A DNA stretch of 64,000 nucleotides, taken from NCBI GenBank assembly GCA_910585245.1, contig CAJUCO010000005.1, forward strand, positions 50,289-114,288, written 5' to 3'. A program made the translations under genes and the position numbers. Of the stretch, positions 37,449-46,301 are shown one piece after another. Every line of letters begins with the position of its first letter. The first letter of the stretch is position 1. The notes below the pieces were generated by a model. That model did not search any database. It saw only the letters and a program-made list of their open reading frames with translations, and was not told the origin of the DNA. Origin of the DNA: an uncultured Oscillibacter sp. Its GTDB lineage: Bacteria > Bacillota > Clostridia > Oscillospirales > Oscillospiraceae.

Positions 37449-39440
37449 CTAGGAAATATCCGCCATCTCTAAATACTTATACCCATTCTCGGCAATATGG
37501 TCCTTCCGCCCCTGGAGGTTGTCCCCCAGCAGAAGGTCAAAGACCTGAGCCGTCCGCTCCACGTCCTCCGGCATCACCCGAATCAGCCGCCGGGTCTCCG
37601 GGTTCATGGTGGTCAGCCACATCATGTCCGGGTCGTTTTCACCCAGGCCCTTGGAGCGGTCAATTTTGACTTTCTTCCCCTCCAGCCCCTTCACAATGTC
37701 GTTCTTTTCCTTGTCGGAGTAGGCAAACCAGGTTTTCTCCCCGCAGTTGATTTCAAAGAGAGGGGTCTCCGCAATATACACATACCCCTCCCGAATCAGC
37801 GTGGGGGTCAGGCGGTAGAGCATGGTCAGCACCAGCGTCCGGATCTGGAAGCCGTCCACATCGCCGTCGGTGCAGATGACCACCTTGCTCCAGCGGAGAT
37901 TCTCCAAATCAAAGGAGGAGACGTCCTTGGCGTGCTTATTTTGGACCTCCACCCCGCAGCCCAGGACCTTGATCAGGTCCGTGATGATCTCGCTTTTGAA
38001 AATCCGGGCGTAGTCCGCTTTCAGGCAGTTCAAAATCTTTCCCCGGATGGGCATGATGCCCTGGTACTCCGAGTCCCGGGCCAGCTTCACGCTGCCAAGG
38101 GCGCTGTCGCCCTCCACGATATAAATTTCCCGTCTGGCGGCGTCCTTCGTCCGGCAGTCCACAAACTTCTGCACCCGGTTGGCGATGTCCACGCTGCCGG
38201 AGAGCTTTTTCTTGACGCTCAGCCGGGCCTCCTCCGCCTTCTCCCGGCTACGCTTGTTCAAAAGCACCTGCTCCGCGACTTTCTCCGCGTCGAAGTGGTT
38301 TTCAATAAAGTAAATCTCCAGGTTGGACCGGAGGAATTCCGTCATGGCCTCCTGGACAAACTTATTTGTAATGGCCTTTTTCGTCTGGTTTTCATAGCTG
38401 GTCTGGGTGGAGAAGTTGCTGGTGACCAAAATCAGGCAGTCCTCCACATCCGCCCAGGTGATCTTGCTCTCGTTCTTCTGGTACTTCCCCTGCTCCCGGA
38501 GGTATTTGTCCACGGCGGAGACAAAGGCGGAGCGGCTGGCCTTCTCCGGGCTGCCCCCGTGTTCCAGCCAGCTTGAGTTATGGTAGTGCTCCACCACGTT
38601 CACCCGGCTGGAAAAGCAGAAGGCCGCCGACAGCTTCACCTTATACTCCGGCTTGTCCTCCCGGTCCCGGCCCTTTTTCTCCGCCTGCCAGAAGGTTGGG
38701 GAGGTCAGGCTGTTCTCCCCCGCCAGCTCGGAAACATAGTCGGCCACGCCGTTTTCATAGACGAAGTCCGTCTCCTCAAACTTCCCCGGCTCCGTCTCGT
38801 TGCGAAAGTGGAAGGTAATCCCGGCGTTCACCACCGCCTGGCGCTTCATCACCCCAGAAAAATACTCCGCCGGGATGTTGATGTCCGTGAACACCTCCAG
38901 GTCCGGAAGCCACCTTGTCCGGGTGCCGGTCTTTTTGGCCTGGGACTTGGACAGGGGCGTCTTCTGGAGCTCCCCCACAATCTCCCCCCGCTCAAAGCGG
39001 AGGCGGTACTCGAAGCCGTCCCGCCAGACGGTGACGTCCATGTACCGGGAGGCGTACTGGGTGGCGCAGGAGCCCAGGCCGTTGAGGCCCAGGGAGAACT
39101 CGTAGTTCTCCCCGGAGACGTTGTCGTACTTGCCTCCGGCGTACAGCTCGCAGAACACCAGCTCCCAGTTAAAGCGTCCCTCTTTTTCATTCCAGTCCAC
39201 CGGGCAGCCCCGGCCCGCGTCCTCCACCTCCACGCTCCGGTCTAAAAAGCGGGTGACGGTGATGGCCTTGCCGTGGCCCTCCCGGGCCTCGTCGATGGAG
39301 TTGGATAAAATCTCAAAGACCGCGTGCTCACAGCCGTCCAGGCCGTCGGAGCCGAAAATGACCCCCGGGCGCTTTCGGACCCGGTCCGCGCCCTTTAAGG
39401 CGGAAATGCTGTCGTTGCCGTAATCCTGTTTCTTCGCCAT
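37449..39440 (-). CDS. Type IIA topoisomerase subunit B (ParE/GyrB-like)
   Basis: 663 aa: GHKL ATPase (KRPGVIFGSDGLDGCEHAVFEILSNSIDEAREG, VEDAGRGCPVDW), transducer, then Toprim with YIVEGDSALGSVKLARD, PIRGKILN and TDGDVDGFQIRTL (acidic DxDxD kept). It supplies ATP hydrolysis and the metal site for the ParC-like subunit. The start at 39440 has GGAGG. EGDSAL and DGDVDG differ slightly from the usual EGDSAGG and DADVDG. Confidence 0.9.
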   Translation of the reverse strand: MAKKQDYGNDSISALKGADRVRKRPGVIFGSDGLDGCEHAVFEILSNSIDEAREGHGKAITVTRFLDRSVEVEDAGRGCPVDWNEKEGRFNWELVFCELYAGGKYDNVSGENYEFSLGLNGLGSCATQYASRYMDVTVWRDGFEYRLRFERGEIVGELQKTPLSKSQAKKTGTRTRWLPDLEVFTDINIPAEYFSGVMKRQAVVNAGITFHFRNETEPGKFEETDFVYENGVADYVSELAGENSLTSPTFWQAEKKGRDREDKPEYKVKLSAAFCFSSRVNVVEHYHNSSWLEHGGSPEKASRSAFVSAVDKYLREQGKYQKNESKITWADVEDCLILVTSNFSTQTSYENQTKKAITNKFVQEAMTEFLRSNLEIYFIENHFDAEKVAEQVLLNKRSREKAEEARLSVKKKLSGSVDIANRVQKFVDCRTKDAARREIYIVEGDSALGSVKLARDSEYQGIMPIRGKILNCLKADYARIFKSEIITDLIKVLGCGVEVQNKHAKDVSSFDLENLRWSKVVICTDGDVDGFQIRTLVLTMLYRLTPTLIREGYVYIAETPLFEINCGEKTWFAYSDKEKNDIVKGLEGKKVKIDRSKGLGENDPDMMWLTTMNPETRRLIRVMPEDVERTAQVFDLLLGDNLQGRKDHIAENGYKYLEMADIS

Positions 39441-39707
39441 AGTTCCTCCAAAACCGGCGGCGTCCGCCGGGAACGTCTTTTTTTCGCCTCCGGGCACAGG
39501 ATATAGGGGGAAAAGCCCTGAAATTGCCCAGGATTTTGAAACGGTTTGATTATAACACAGGACGTTTTCAGGTTCAAGCCCCTCCCAGGCGAAGGCGCCC
39601 TTTCCCGTCTTTTCCCGGCCCTGGCCGTGGTTTTTCTTGAAAATGTTCCCCCCGTAACCGCGTCATAACCCCGCCGTCACCTGCCGGGACCCCTTCCAGG
39701 AGCAGAG

Positions 39708-39737
39708 TTTTTCACATTATCCACAGAGTTATCCACG
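39708..39737 (+). promoter_or_regulatory. DnaA-box cluster
   Basis: TTTTTCACA (39708-39716), TTATCCACA (39717-39725, a perfect consensus box) and TTATCCACG (39729-39737), all in one orientation within 30 bp. Confidence 0.65.
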
Positions 39738-39890
39738 CCGTTATGTCAACTGCCGACTATTTAAAAAAATACCCTTCTTCCCCTTTTGTAAAAAGAGGGC
39801 CAACCCTCCCGGCGGACGCTTGGGATTTTAGGCCTTGTTTGAAAAATATCGAAACGCCCAAAACTCTTTGCTGTATTTTTCCTTTTCCCG

Positions 39891-39919
39891 TTGACAATTC
39901 CGGGGGAATCCTGTATGAT
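39891..39919 (+). promoter_or_regulatory. degV promoter
   Basis: TTGACA (39891-39896), 17 bp, TATGAT (39914-39919). Confidence 0.85.
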
Positions 39920-39963
39920 AACAGTAGACATGATATTGAAAACCATATTATGGGGTGCATTGT

Positions 39964-40803
39964 ATGATTTGTAAAATTGTGAGCGACAGCAGTTGTGATC
40001 TGCGCATGAGCGAATTTGAGGGCGGGGAGATTCTCTTTGAGACGGTGCCCCTGCGGCTCCAGGTGGGTGAGCGGGAGTTCCTTGACAACGACGCCCTGGA
40101 GGTTCCCCAGCTTTTGGGGGCCATGGCCCAGGAGAAAACCGCCGCCTCCACCGCCTGCCCCTCCCCCGCCGTCTTTGCCAAGGCCTTTGAGGCGGCGGAC
40201 CGGGTGGTGTGTTTCACCATCTCCGCCAATCTCTCCGGGACCTATAACGCGGCTATTTTGGGCCGGGACATGGTTTTGGAGGAGCACCCAGACAAGGAGA
40301 TCTGCGTCATCGACTCCAAGGCCACGGCGGGGGCCATGATTTTGCTGATTCGAAGAGCCAAGGCTCTGCTGGAAGCCGGCGGGGATTTCGAGGACATTTG
40401 CGGCCAGCTGCGGCTGTATCAGGCGGCGCTTCGCACCTGCTTCACCCTGGAAAACTTCGACAACCTCATTAAAAACGGGAGGATGCGCCCCCTGGTTGGA
40501 ACGCTGCTTCACTCCCTGGGCATTCACGTCATCGCCGACGCCACGCCTCAGGGGACCATCCACGTGGCGGGCAAGGCCCGGGGAGAGGCGAAAACCTACC
40601 AGGCTCTCACGGCGCTGATGCGGGACAGCAAGGACTGCACCGGAGCGGAGGTGATCATCTGCCACTGCGAGAATCTGCCGGGGGCCATGAAGCTGAAAGA
40701 ACAGATTTTGAAAGACCTGCCGGTAAAGAGCGTGGAGCTGTTCCCCTGCCGGGGCCTGACCAGTTTTTACGCCATGGAAAAGGGATTGATCATCGGATAT
40801 TGA
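39964..40803 (+). CDS. DegV-family fatty-acid-binding protein
   Basis: 279 aa: KIVSDSSCDLRMSE, then TACPSPAVFAKAF, VVCFTISANLSGTYNAAILGRDM and CFTLENFDNLIKNGRM, the DegV/FakB fold with its lipid-binding pocket. Such proteins present fatty acids to FakA kinase for phospholipid synthesis; no FakA is adjacent. ATG 39964 gives better spacing from GGGGTG than GTG 39955. Confidence 0.9.
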   Translation: MICKIVSDSSCDLRMSEFEGGEILFETVPLRLQVGEREFLDNDALEVPQLLGAMAQEKTAASTACPSPAVFAKAFEAADRVVCFTISANLSGTYNAAILGRDMVLEEHPDKEICVIDSKATAGAMILLIRRAKALLEAGGDFEDICGQLRLYQAALRTCFTLENFDNLIKNGRMRPLVGTLLHSLGIHVIADATPQGTIHVAGKARGEAKTYQALTALMRDSKDCTGAEVIICHCENLPGAMKLKEQILKDLPVKSVELFPCRGLTSFYAMEKGLIIGY

Positions 40804-40924
40804 GACGCCAATCCCCCCTTTGAAAAAGGCGGAGAGTCCATTAAGGGGACGCTCAGCGCTTTTCCTGTGTTTTAAAAAAGGTAAGCGGTCCGGTAAACTT
40901 CTTTACCGGACCGGCCAAGCGAAA

Positions 40925-40965
40925 GGAAGCCATGCCGCCGGAGAGGGGCGTGGCTCCCTTTTTTT
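40925..40965 (+). terminator. Intrinsic terminator after degV
   Basis: GGAAGCCATGCC/GGCGTGGCTCC stem (one mismatch, one G-U) followed by seven T. Just before it, GGTCCGGTAAA-cttc-TTTACCGGACC (40887-40912) forms another hairpin. Confidence 0.8.
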
Positions 40966-41111
40966 GCCGGTTTGGTCAAATGTTTGTAAATTTTTTCGAT
41001 TCTACCCATTTTTTTGTGGCGTCCTCTTCATGTGTGTGTTATACTGTACGCTGTTAAATTACGCAGTCCGCCCCTGAAGTCCGCTCTTCGGGGCCGAAGG
41101 AGGTTTCTTTT

Positions 41112-41444
41112 ATGGCAAACCGTGTGGTCGTTACCATCTGCGGAGAGGAGTATACCTTCGTGGCGGAGGAGGCCCCCTCCTATATGCAAAAGGTCGGCGC
41201 CTATGTGGGCGACAAAATGGAGGAGGTGCTGAACAGCACCCGGGTGGGCAAGACCGACGCCGCCGTTCTCACCGCCGCCAACATTGCCGACGAACTTTTC
41301 AAGGCCCAGGCCACCGCCGAGCAGCTTCGCCGTCAGATCAAAGGCTATCTGGACGAGGCCGGAAAGGCCCAGAGCCAGGTCAGCGAGTTGAAGCGGCAGG
41401 TGGTTCAACTCCAGCAACGCCTGGACAACCGGGGCTCCAAATGA
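41112..41444 (+). CDS. zapA: Cell division protein ZapA
   Basis: 110 aa: MANRVVVTICGEEYTFVAEEAPSYMQKVGAYVGDKMEEVL, then a C-terminal coiled coil (AEQLRRQIKGYLDEAGKAQSQVSELKRQVVQLQQRL). ZapA bundles FtsZ filaments at the division ring. An extended -10 TATACT (41040-41045) lies upstream. The stop overlaps the U32 start (ATGA), so the two are coupled. Confidence 0.9.
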   Translation: MANRVVVTICGEEYTFVAEEAPSYMQKVGAYVGDKMEEVLNSTRVGKTDAAVLTAANIADELFKAQATAEQLRRQIKGYLDEAGKAQSQVSELKRQVVQLQQRLDNRGSK

Positions 41445-43504
41445 GCTCCAGCCGCCGTCTCCCGGAGCTGCTGGCCCCCGCCGGGTCCCCCGAGTCCCTT
41501 CAGGCCGCCGTGGAAAGCGGCGCGGACGCCGTATACCTTGGCTGGGGGGGCTTCAACGCCCGCCGGGGAGCCCAGAATTTCTCCCAGGAGGAATTCGCCC
41601 AGGCCCTGGCCTACTGTCACATCCGGGGCGTCCGGGTCTTCCTGACACTGAACATTCTTCTCACGGACCGGGAATTACCCGAGGCCCTGGAAACCGCCCG
41701 CGCCGCCTCCCGCCTGGGGGTGGACGCGGTGCTGGTCCAGGACTGGGGTCTTTTTGACCTGCTCCGCCACGCCCTGCCGGATCTCCCTCTCCATGCCAGC
41801 ACCCAGATGAGCATTTTCACCTCCGGTGGCGCCAGGGAAATCGCAGCCGACGGCTGTGAGCGGGTGGTGTTGGCCCGGGAGTGCTCCAAAGACGAAACGG
41901 CGGCTATCTGCCGGAACACTTCCGCCCAGACAGAGGTCTTTGTCCACGGGGCCCTGTGTATGTGTTACTCCGGACAGTGCGCCATGAGCGCCGTGGTGGG
42001 ACGGCGCTCCGGCAACCGGGGGCGCTGCGCCCAGCCCTGCCGCTTGCCCTACGGGGTCAACGAAGCTGCGGGGGATCAGCGGCCCTTGAGCTTGAAGGAC
42101 AGCTGCCTTGCGGACCGTCTCTCCGAGATGGCGGATATGGGGGTCTCCTGCCTGAAAATCGAGGGGCGTATGCGCCGTCCCGGCTATGTGTCCACCGTCA
42201 CCGGCATATACGCCCAGCTCTTGGACCAGGGGCGGAAACCCACCCCCCAGGAGCGGGAACTCCTGGAGCGGGCCTTCTCCCGCTCCGGCTTCACCGACGC
42301 CTACTGGCGGGGAAAAACGGGACCGGAGATGCTGGGCTTTCGGCCGGAGAACGCCGCCTTCATTCCGGACCTCCCCCGGCAGGAGGGGCGGCGGTCCCCG
42401 GTTCGCTTCACCTGCCGGGTGGAAGCCGGATTTCCCTGCACTCTGACGGCGGAGGATGAAGACGGGCACGCCGTCACCGTCTCAGGGCCCGCGCCGGAAG
42501 CCGCCCGAACCCGGGAGTTGACCCGGGAGGATCTGGCTCTCCGCCTCGGGAAAACCGGAGGGACGCCCTATCGCTGCGAAGGGGTGGAGGCCCTGGTAGA
42601 ACCGGGACTGTCTCTCTCCGCCGCCGCGATAAACGCCCTGCGAAGGGACGCCCTGGAGGCCCTCGGCGCCGCCCGGGCCACGCCGCCCAGCCGGCGGGAA
42701 CGAGAGCTCCCGCCTCTGCCGGAGGCCGCTTTCTCCCAGGCGGAGCCCAAGTACACCGTCTCTGTCCTCACCGCCGCCCAGCTCACCGGGGGACTTTTGG
42801 ACTTCCGGCCCTCCAGGGTCTACCTGCCCCTGGAGCTGCTGGCAAACGTCCCCTCCCTGCCGGAGACGGAAGGCGAGTATTGCGCCATTTTGCCCCGCGT
42901 CTGGCGGGACAGGGACGAGGACCTGCTTCGCCGCTGGCTGGATAAGTCCCGGAAACTGGGAGTTACCGGATTGCTTCTGGGAAACCTGGGGCACTTCCCC
43001 CTAGTCCGGGGAGAGGGCTGGCGTCTCTATGGGGACTATGGACTCAACGTCTTCAACAGCCGTTCCCTGGACTACCTGGGAAGGAAGGGGCTGGAATCCG
43101 CCTGTCTATCCTTCGAGCTGCGGTTTTCCCAAATTCGGGACATGGAAAAAATTCTCCCGGCGGAGGCCATCGTCTACGGGCGGCTGCCTCTGATGATCAC
43201 GGAAAACTGCCTGATCCAAAACAGTGTGGGCTGCCGCTGCGACCGGCCCAATTTCCTCAACGACCGCACCGGCGCCGCCTTTCCCCTTCTCCCCGCCTTT
43301 GGTCACCGGACGGAGGTACAAAACAGCCGTCCCCTCTGGCTGGCGGACCGGCCGGACTGGCGAAATCTGGGGCTTTCTTTTGCCCGCCTTCGCTTCACCA
43401 CGGAGAGCCCGGAGGAATGCGTCCGGGTCTGCCGGGGCTATGAGGAGCGGGCCGCAGCCCGGGGGGATTTCACCCGGGGGCTCTATCAGCGGGGTGTGGA
43501 GTAA
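41441..43504 (+). CDS. U32-family peptidase
   Basis: 687 aa. N-terminal U32 barrel (LLAPAGSPESLQAAVESGADAVYLG, FLTLNILLTDRELPE) with the signature VFVHGALCMCYSGQCAMS and GNRGRCAQPCRLPY cysteines, a middle DUF3656-type domain, and a C-terminal cysteine cluster NCLIQNSVGCRC. Related proteins hydroxylate tRNA or rRNA rather than cut proteins, with an Fe-S cluster on the conserved cysteines, so an RNA-modifying role is possible. It overlaps zapA. Confidence 0.92.
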   Translation: MSSSRRLPELLAPAGSPESLQAAVESGADAVYLGWGGFNARRGAQNFSQEEFAQALAYCHIRGVRVFLTLNILLTDRELPEALETARAASRLGVDAVLVQDWGLFDLLRHALPDLPLHASTQMSIFTSGGAREIAADGCERVVLARECSKDETAAICRNTSAQTEVFVHGALCMCYSGQCAMSAVVGRRSGNRGRCAQPCRLPYGVNEAAGDQRPLSLKDSCLADRLSEMADMGVSCLKIEGRMRRPGYVSTVTGIYAQLLDQGRKPTPQERELLERAFSRSGFTDAYWRGKTGPEMLGFRPENAAFIPDLPRQEGRRSPVRFTCRVEAGFPCTLTAEDEDGHAVTVSGPAPEAARTRELTREDLALRLGKTGGTPYRCEGVEALVEPGLSLSAAAINALRRDALEALGAARATPPSRRERELPPLPEAAFSQAEPKYTVSVLTAAQLTGGLLDFRPSRVYLPLELLANVPSLPETEGEYCAILPRVWRDRDEDLLRRWLDKSRKLGVTGLLLGNLGHFPLVRGEGWRLYGDYGLNVFNSRSLDYLGRKGLESACLSFELRFSQIRDMEKILPAEAIVYGRLPLMITENCLIQNSVGCRCDRPNFLNDRTGAAFPLLPAFGHRTEVQNSRPLWLADRPDWRNLGLSFARLRFTTESPEECVRVCRGYEERAAARGDFTRGLYQRGVE

Positions 43505-43563
43505 ATACGGACCGTAGAATTTCGGCGGTATCCTACAATATATAATTGCACGGGAGTGTTATC

Positions 43564-44001
43564 ATGAGAGAAACAAAAGAATTGCGGGTAAAATATTTTG
43601 TGGAAGATCTGGAGGAACTTTCCTGTGTCCCCGGCTCCGACTGGGTGGATCTGCGGGCCTGTGAGGATCTCCATTTAAAGGCCGGGGAGTTTTGCCTCAT
43701 CCCCCTGGGCATTGCTGTGGCGCTGCCGGAAGGTTACGAGGCCCACGTGGTCCCTCGGAGTTCCACGTTTAAAAATTACGGCCTTTTGCAGGCCAACTCC
43801 ATGGGCGTGGTGGACGGCTCCTATCGGGGGGACGGAGATCAGTGGCGCTGGCCCGCCTATGCCACCCGGGACGTGAGCATCCCGAAAAACACCCGGCTCT
43901 GCCAATTCCGCATTGTGGAAAACCAGCCCCCCTTGGTCTTCACCAGGGTGGAGCGGCTGGAAGGCCCCGACCGGGGGGGCTTTGGCTCCACAGGAGTCTA
44001 G
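43564..44001 (+). CDS. dut: dUTP diphosphatase
   Basis: 145 aa trimeric dUTPase with motif 1 VDLRAC, motif 2 PRSST, motif 3 GVVDGSYRGD, and C-terminal GGFGSTG. It hydrolyses dUTP to dUMP and so keeps uracil out of DNA. The insertion DGDQWRWPAYAT after motif 3 is longer than in the E. coli type. ATG 43564 chosen; the in-frame ATG at 43546 has poor spacing. Confidence 0.92.
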   Translation: MRETKELRVKYFVEDLEELSCVPGSDWVDLRACEDLHLKAGEFCLIPLGIAVALPEGYEAHVVPRSSTFKNYGLLQANSMGVVDGSYRGDGDQWRWPAYATRDVSIPKNTRLCQFRIVENQPPLVFTRVERLEGPDRGGFGSTGV

Positions 44002-44116
44002 GTCCCTATAAAACCCGCTAACTCCCTTTCAGGGCAGCCTCCCCACCGGAACGGACGGGACCGGCCCCTCCGGCAATGGGGGAACCATACAGTCTTTATT
44101 TGAGGTGCGTGTTTAT

Positions 44117-44692
44117 ATGGCACAAATTGTTTTGGCCTCCGGCTCTCCCCGGCGGAGAGAGCTTTTGGAGCGCATCGGCCTTACGGATTTCACTGTCCGG
44201 GTGCCGGAGGTGGAGGAGTCCTTCCCCGAGGGGTTGACGCCGCCTCAGGTGGTGTCCTACATCTCCAGAGAAAAGGCGGAGGCTGCGGTGAAGCTCTGCG
44301 GACCGGAGGACATTGTCATCACCGCGGACACCATGGTCTTTCTGGATCAGGACCGCCTGGGCAAACCCCGGGACGAGGCCCACGCCCTGGAGATGTTGAC
44401 GGCCCTCCAGGGGCGCAAGCACACTGTCTGCACGGGGGTCTCCGTCTGTCAGGGGGCCACCCGCCTGACGGAGACGGAGTCCACCGCCGTCTTCTTCCGT
44501 TCCGCCACGGAGGCGGAGCTCCGGCGTTACATCGCCACCGGCGAGCCTATGGACAAGGCCGGGGCCTACGGCGTTCAGGGCCGGGGCGCCCTGCTGGTGG
44601 AGCGGCTGGAGGGCGACTTTTTCAACGTGATGGGTCTTCCGGTTCTGCGTCTGGCCAGGATGCTGGAGACCTTCGGCGTCCATCTGCTCTGA
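44117..44692 (+). CDS. maf: Maf-family nucleotide pyrophosphatase
   Basis: 191 aa: IVLASGSPRRRELLERIGL, ISREKAEAAV, ITADTMVFLDQDRLGKPRDEAHALEML and YGVQGRGALLVERLEGDFFNVMGLP. It hydrolyses modified dTTP/UTP and may affect septum formation. It opens the maf-mreC-mreD-PBP2 cluster. Confidence 0.95.
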   Translation: MAQIVLASGSPRRRELLERIGLTDFTVRVPEVEESFPEGLTPPQVVSYISREKAEAAVKLCGPEDIVITADTMVFLDQDRLGKPRDEAHALEMLTALQGRKHTVCTGVSVCQGATRLTETESTAVFFRSATEAELRRYIATGEPMDKAGAYGVQGRGALLVERLEGDFFNVMGLPVLRLARMLETFGVHLL

Positions 44693-44728
44693 GCTTCCCT
44701 TCTACTTTCGACCTTTTAGGTGATCGGA

Positions 44729-45571
44729 TTGAAAAAATTCCTGAAACAGCATGGACTCTGGGTGCTTTTCGCCGCTGCGGTTTTGTCCGTTGTCATGGCG
44801 GTGATGTCGGTGCTCAGCGTCAATTCCTCCCCGCTGGTAAACCTGACGGGGGTACTTGTCTCGCCCTTTCGGGCGGGGTACACGGCGGTGGCCAATTGGT
44901 TCAACGACTTGCAAAACTATTATAAGGACACCACAGACCTTCAGGCGGAAAACGCCGCCCTTCGCCAACAGCTGGCCCGGATGGAGGAGATCACCCGGGA
45001 GGCGGAGGCCTATAAGGCGGAAAACGAACTCCTCAAGGAGCTGATGAACCTGACCAAGCGGCGCCGGGATCTCAGCGATTTTGAGGCCTGCATGATCACG
45101 GAGCACGCGGTGACCAACTGGACCTCCTCCCTGACGCTGAACAAGGGAACCTCCCTTGGTATCGAGGTGGGGGACTGCGTCATTGACGAGCGGGGCTATC
45201 TGGTGGGTGTCATTGACCGGGCGGGGACCAACTGGTCCACGGTTTTGACCCTGGTGGACACGGACACCTCTTTGGGCGCCCAGGTATTTCGGACAAAAGA
45301 CCTGGGCGTGGCCAAGGGGGATTTCTCCTTGATGTGGGAGGGCCGCCTGCGGCTGGACTATCTGCCGCCGGACTGCCGCCTGCTCACCGGGGATCTGGTG
45401 GAAACCTCGGGTCTCAACGGTTTTTACCCCTCCGGACTGGTGATCGGCTCCGTGGAACAGGTCCAGCTGGATGATTCCGGCGCGGCTTCCTATGCTATTC
45501 TAGCCCCAGGTGTGGACTTCGACGCCCTGACGGAGGTTTTTGTCATCAAATCCTTTGAGATCATCACATAG
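44729..45571 (+). CDS. mreC: Rod shape-determining protein MreC
   Basis: About 280 aa. It has an N-terminal membrane helix (WVLFAAAVLSVVMAVMSVLS), a coiled coil (DLQAENAALRQQLARMEEITREAEAYKAENELLKELMNL), and the periplasmic-type beta domain (ITEHAVTNWTSSLTLNKGTSLGIEVGDCVID..GYLVGVIDRAG). It links the MreB cytoskeleton to wall synthases. TTG 44729 is preferred over GTG 44720 because AGGTGA precedes it. mreB is not upstream. Confidence 0.94.
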   Translation: MKKFLKQHGLWVLFAAAVLSVVMAVMSVLSVNSSPLVNLTGVLVSPFRAGYTAVANWFNDLQNYYKDTTDLQAENAALRQQLARMEEITREAEAYKAENELLKELMNLTKRRRDLSDFEACMITEHAVTNWTSSLTLNKGTSLGIEVGDCVIDERGYLVGVIDRAGTNWSTVLTLVDTDTSLGAQVFRTKDLGVAKGDFSLMWEGRLRLDYLPPDCRLLTGDLVETSGLNGFYPSGLVIGSVEQVQLDDSGAASYAILAPGVDFDALTEVFVIKSFEIIT

Positions 45572-45628
45572 ACCCTGTTTCACCGCCGGCTCAGGCTCCG
45601 CCTGGCCCTGCCCTTACGGGAGGTTTCC

Positions 45629-46141
45629 ATGATCGCAAGAAATGAGACCATTTTTAAATGGCTGCTGTACGCCGCGGCCACGGCCCTTTGCCTGTTCTTC
45701 CAGGGGGGGCTTCTCCAGCGCCTGGAGTTCTGGGGCGTCATCCCCTTTATCTATCCTCTTTTGGCGGCCATTCCCGCCACCTTCGAAGGTCCCCTGGCGG
45801 GGACGGTTTTCTCCCTGGTTCTGGGCCTTGTCTGTGACTTGCTTCTTCCCGGGCCTATTCCCTGTCTTTACACCCTGACCTTCCCCCTGGTGGGTCTTTG
45901 CGCGGGGCTGCTCTCTCAAAGCTGGCTGCCACCGGGGTTTCTCTGTTCCCTGGTCTCCGCAGTGATCGCCTTTTTGCTCACCGACAGCTTCCGTTGCCTG
46001 CTTCTCTGGATGCGGGGCAAGGCCGCCTGGCAGACCGGGGCCGTTGTGACGGTGCGGGAGTTCTGCGTGGCCGTCTTCTTTGTCATTCCCATCACGCTGC
46101 TCTACCGCTCCGTTTTTCGAAGAACCCACCTGGACGACTGA
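45629..46141 (+). CDS. mreD: Rod shape-determining protein MreD
   Basis: 170 aa, five or six hydrophobic helices (WLLYAAATALCLFFQGGLL; VIPFIYPLLAAIPATFEGPLAGTVFSLVLGLVCDLLL). It is placed between mreC and PBP2 as usual. Part of the elongasome membrane complex. Confidence 0.9.
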   Translation: MIARNETIFKWLLYAAATALCLFFQGGLLQRLEFWGVIPFIYPLLAAIPATFEGPLAGTVFSLVLGLVCDLLLPGPIPCLYTLTFPLVGLCAGLLSQSWLPPGFLCSLVSAVIAFLLTDSFRCLLLWMRGKAAWQTGAVVTVREFCVAVFFVIPITLLYRSVFRRTHLDD

Positions 46142-46301
46142 CGCCCGCCGGTTTGCGGCGGAACCCCGGCGAGGCATCCCATGAGATTTTTTGCTGCTTT
46201 GTCGATGGCCGTCTCCCTTTTTCTGGAGCCCCGCCATTCCAACCCCCTTCGCTTCAGGACTGTGGGGAAATCGTCCGTGATTACAATAGAAAGGCACGCC
46301 A

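Larger units (their letters stand above)
39441..39963. other. 523-bp divergent intergenic region with DnaA boxes
   Basis: Lies between the ParE-like gene (minus) and degV (plus), where the coding strand switches. It holds three adjacent DnaA-box matches (39708-39737), an AT-rich stretch directly after (39755-39775, TATTTAAAAAAATA) and the degV promoter (39891-39919). No gene is seen. Confidence 0.45.
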
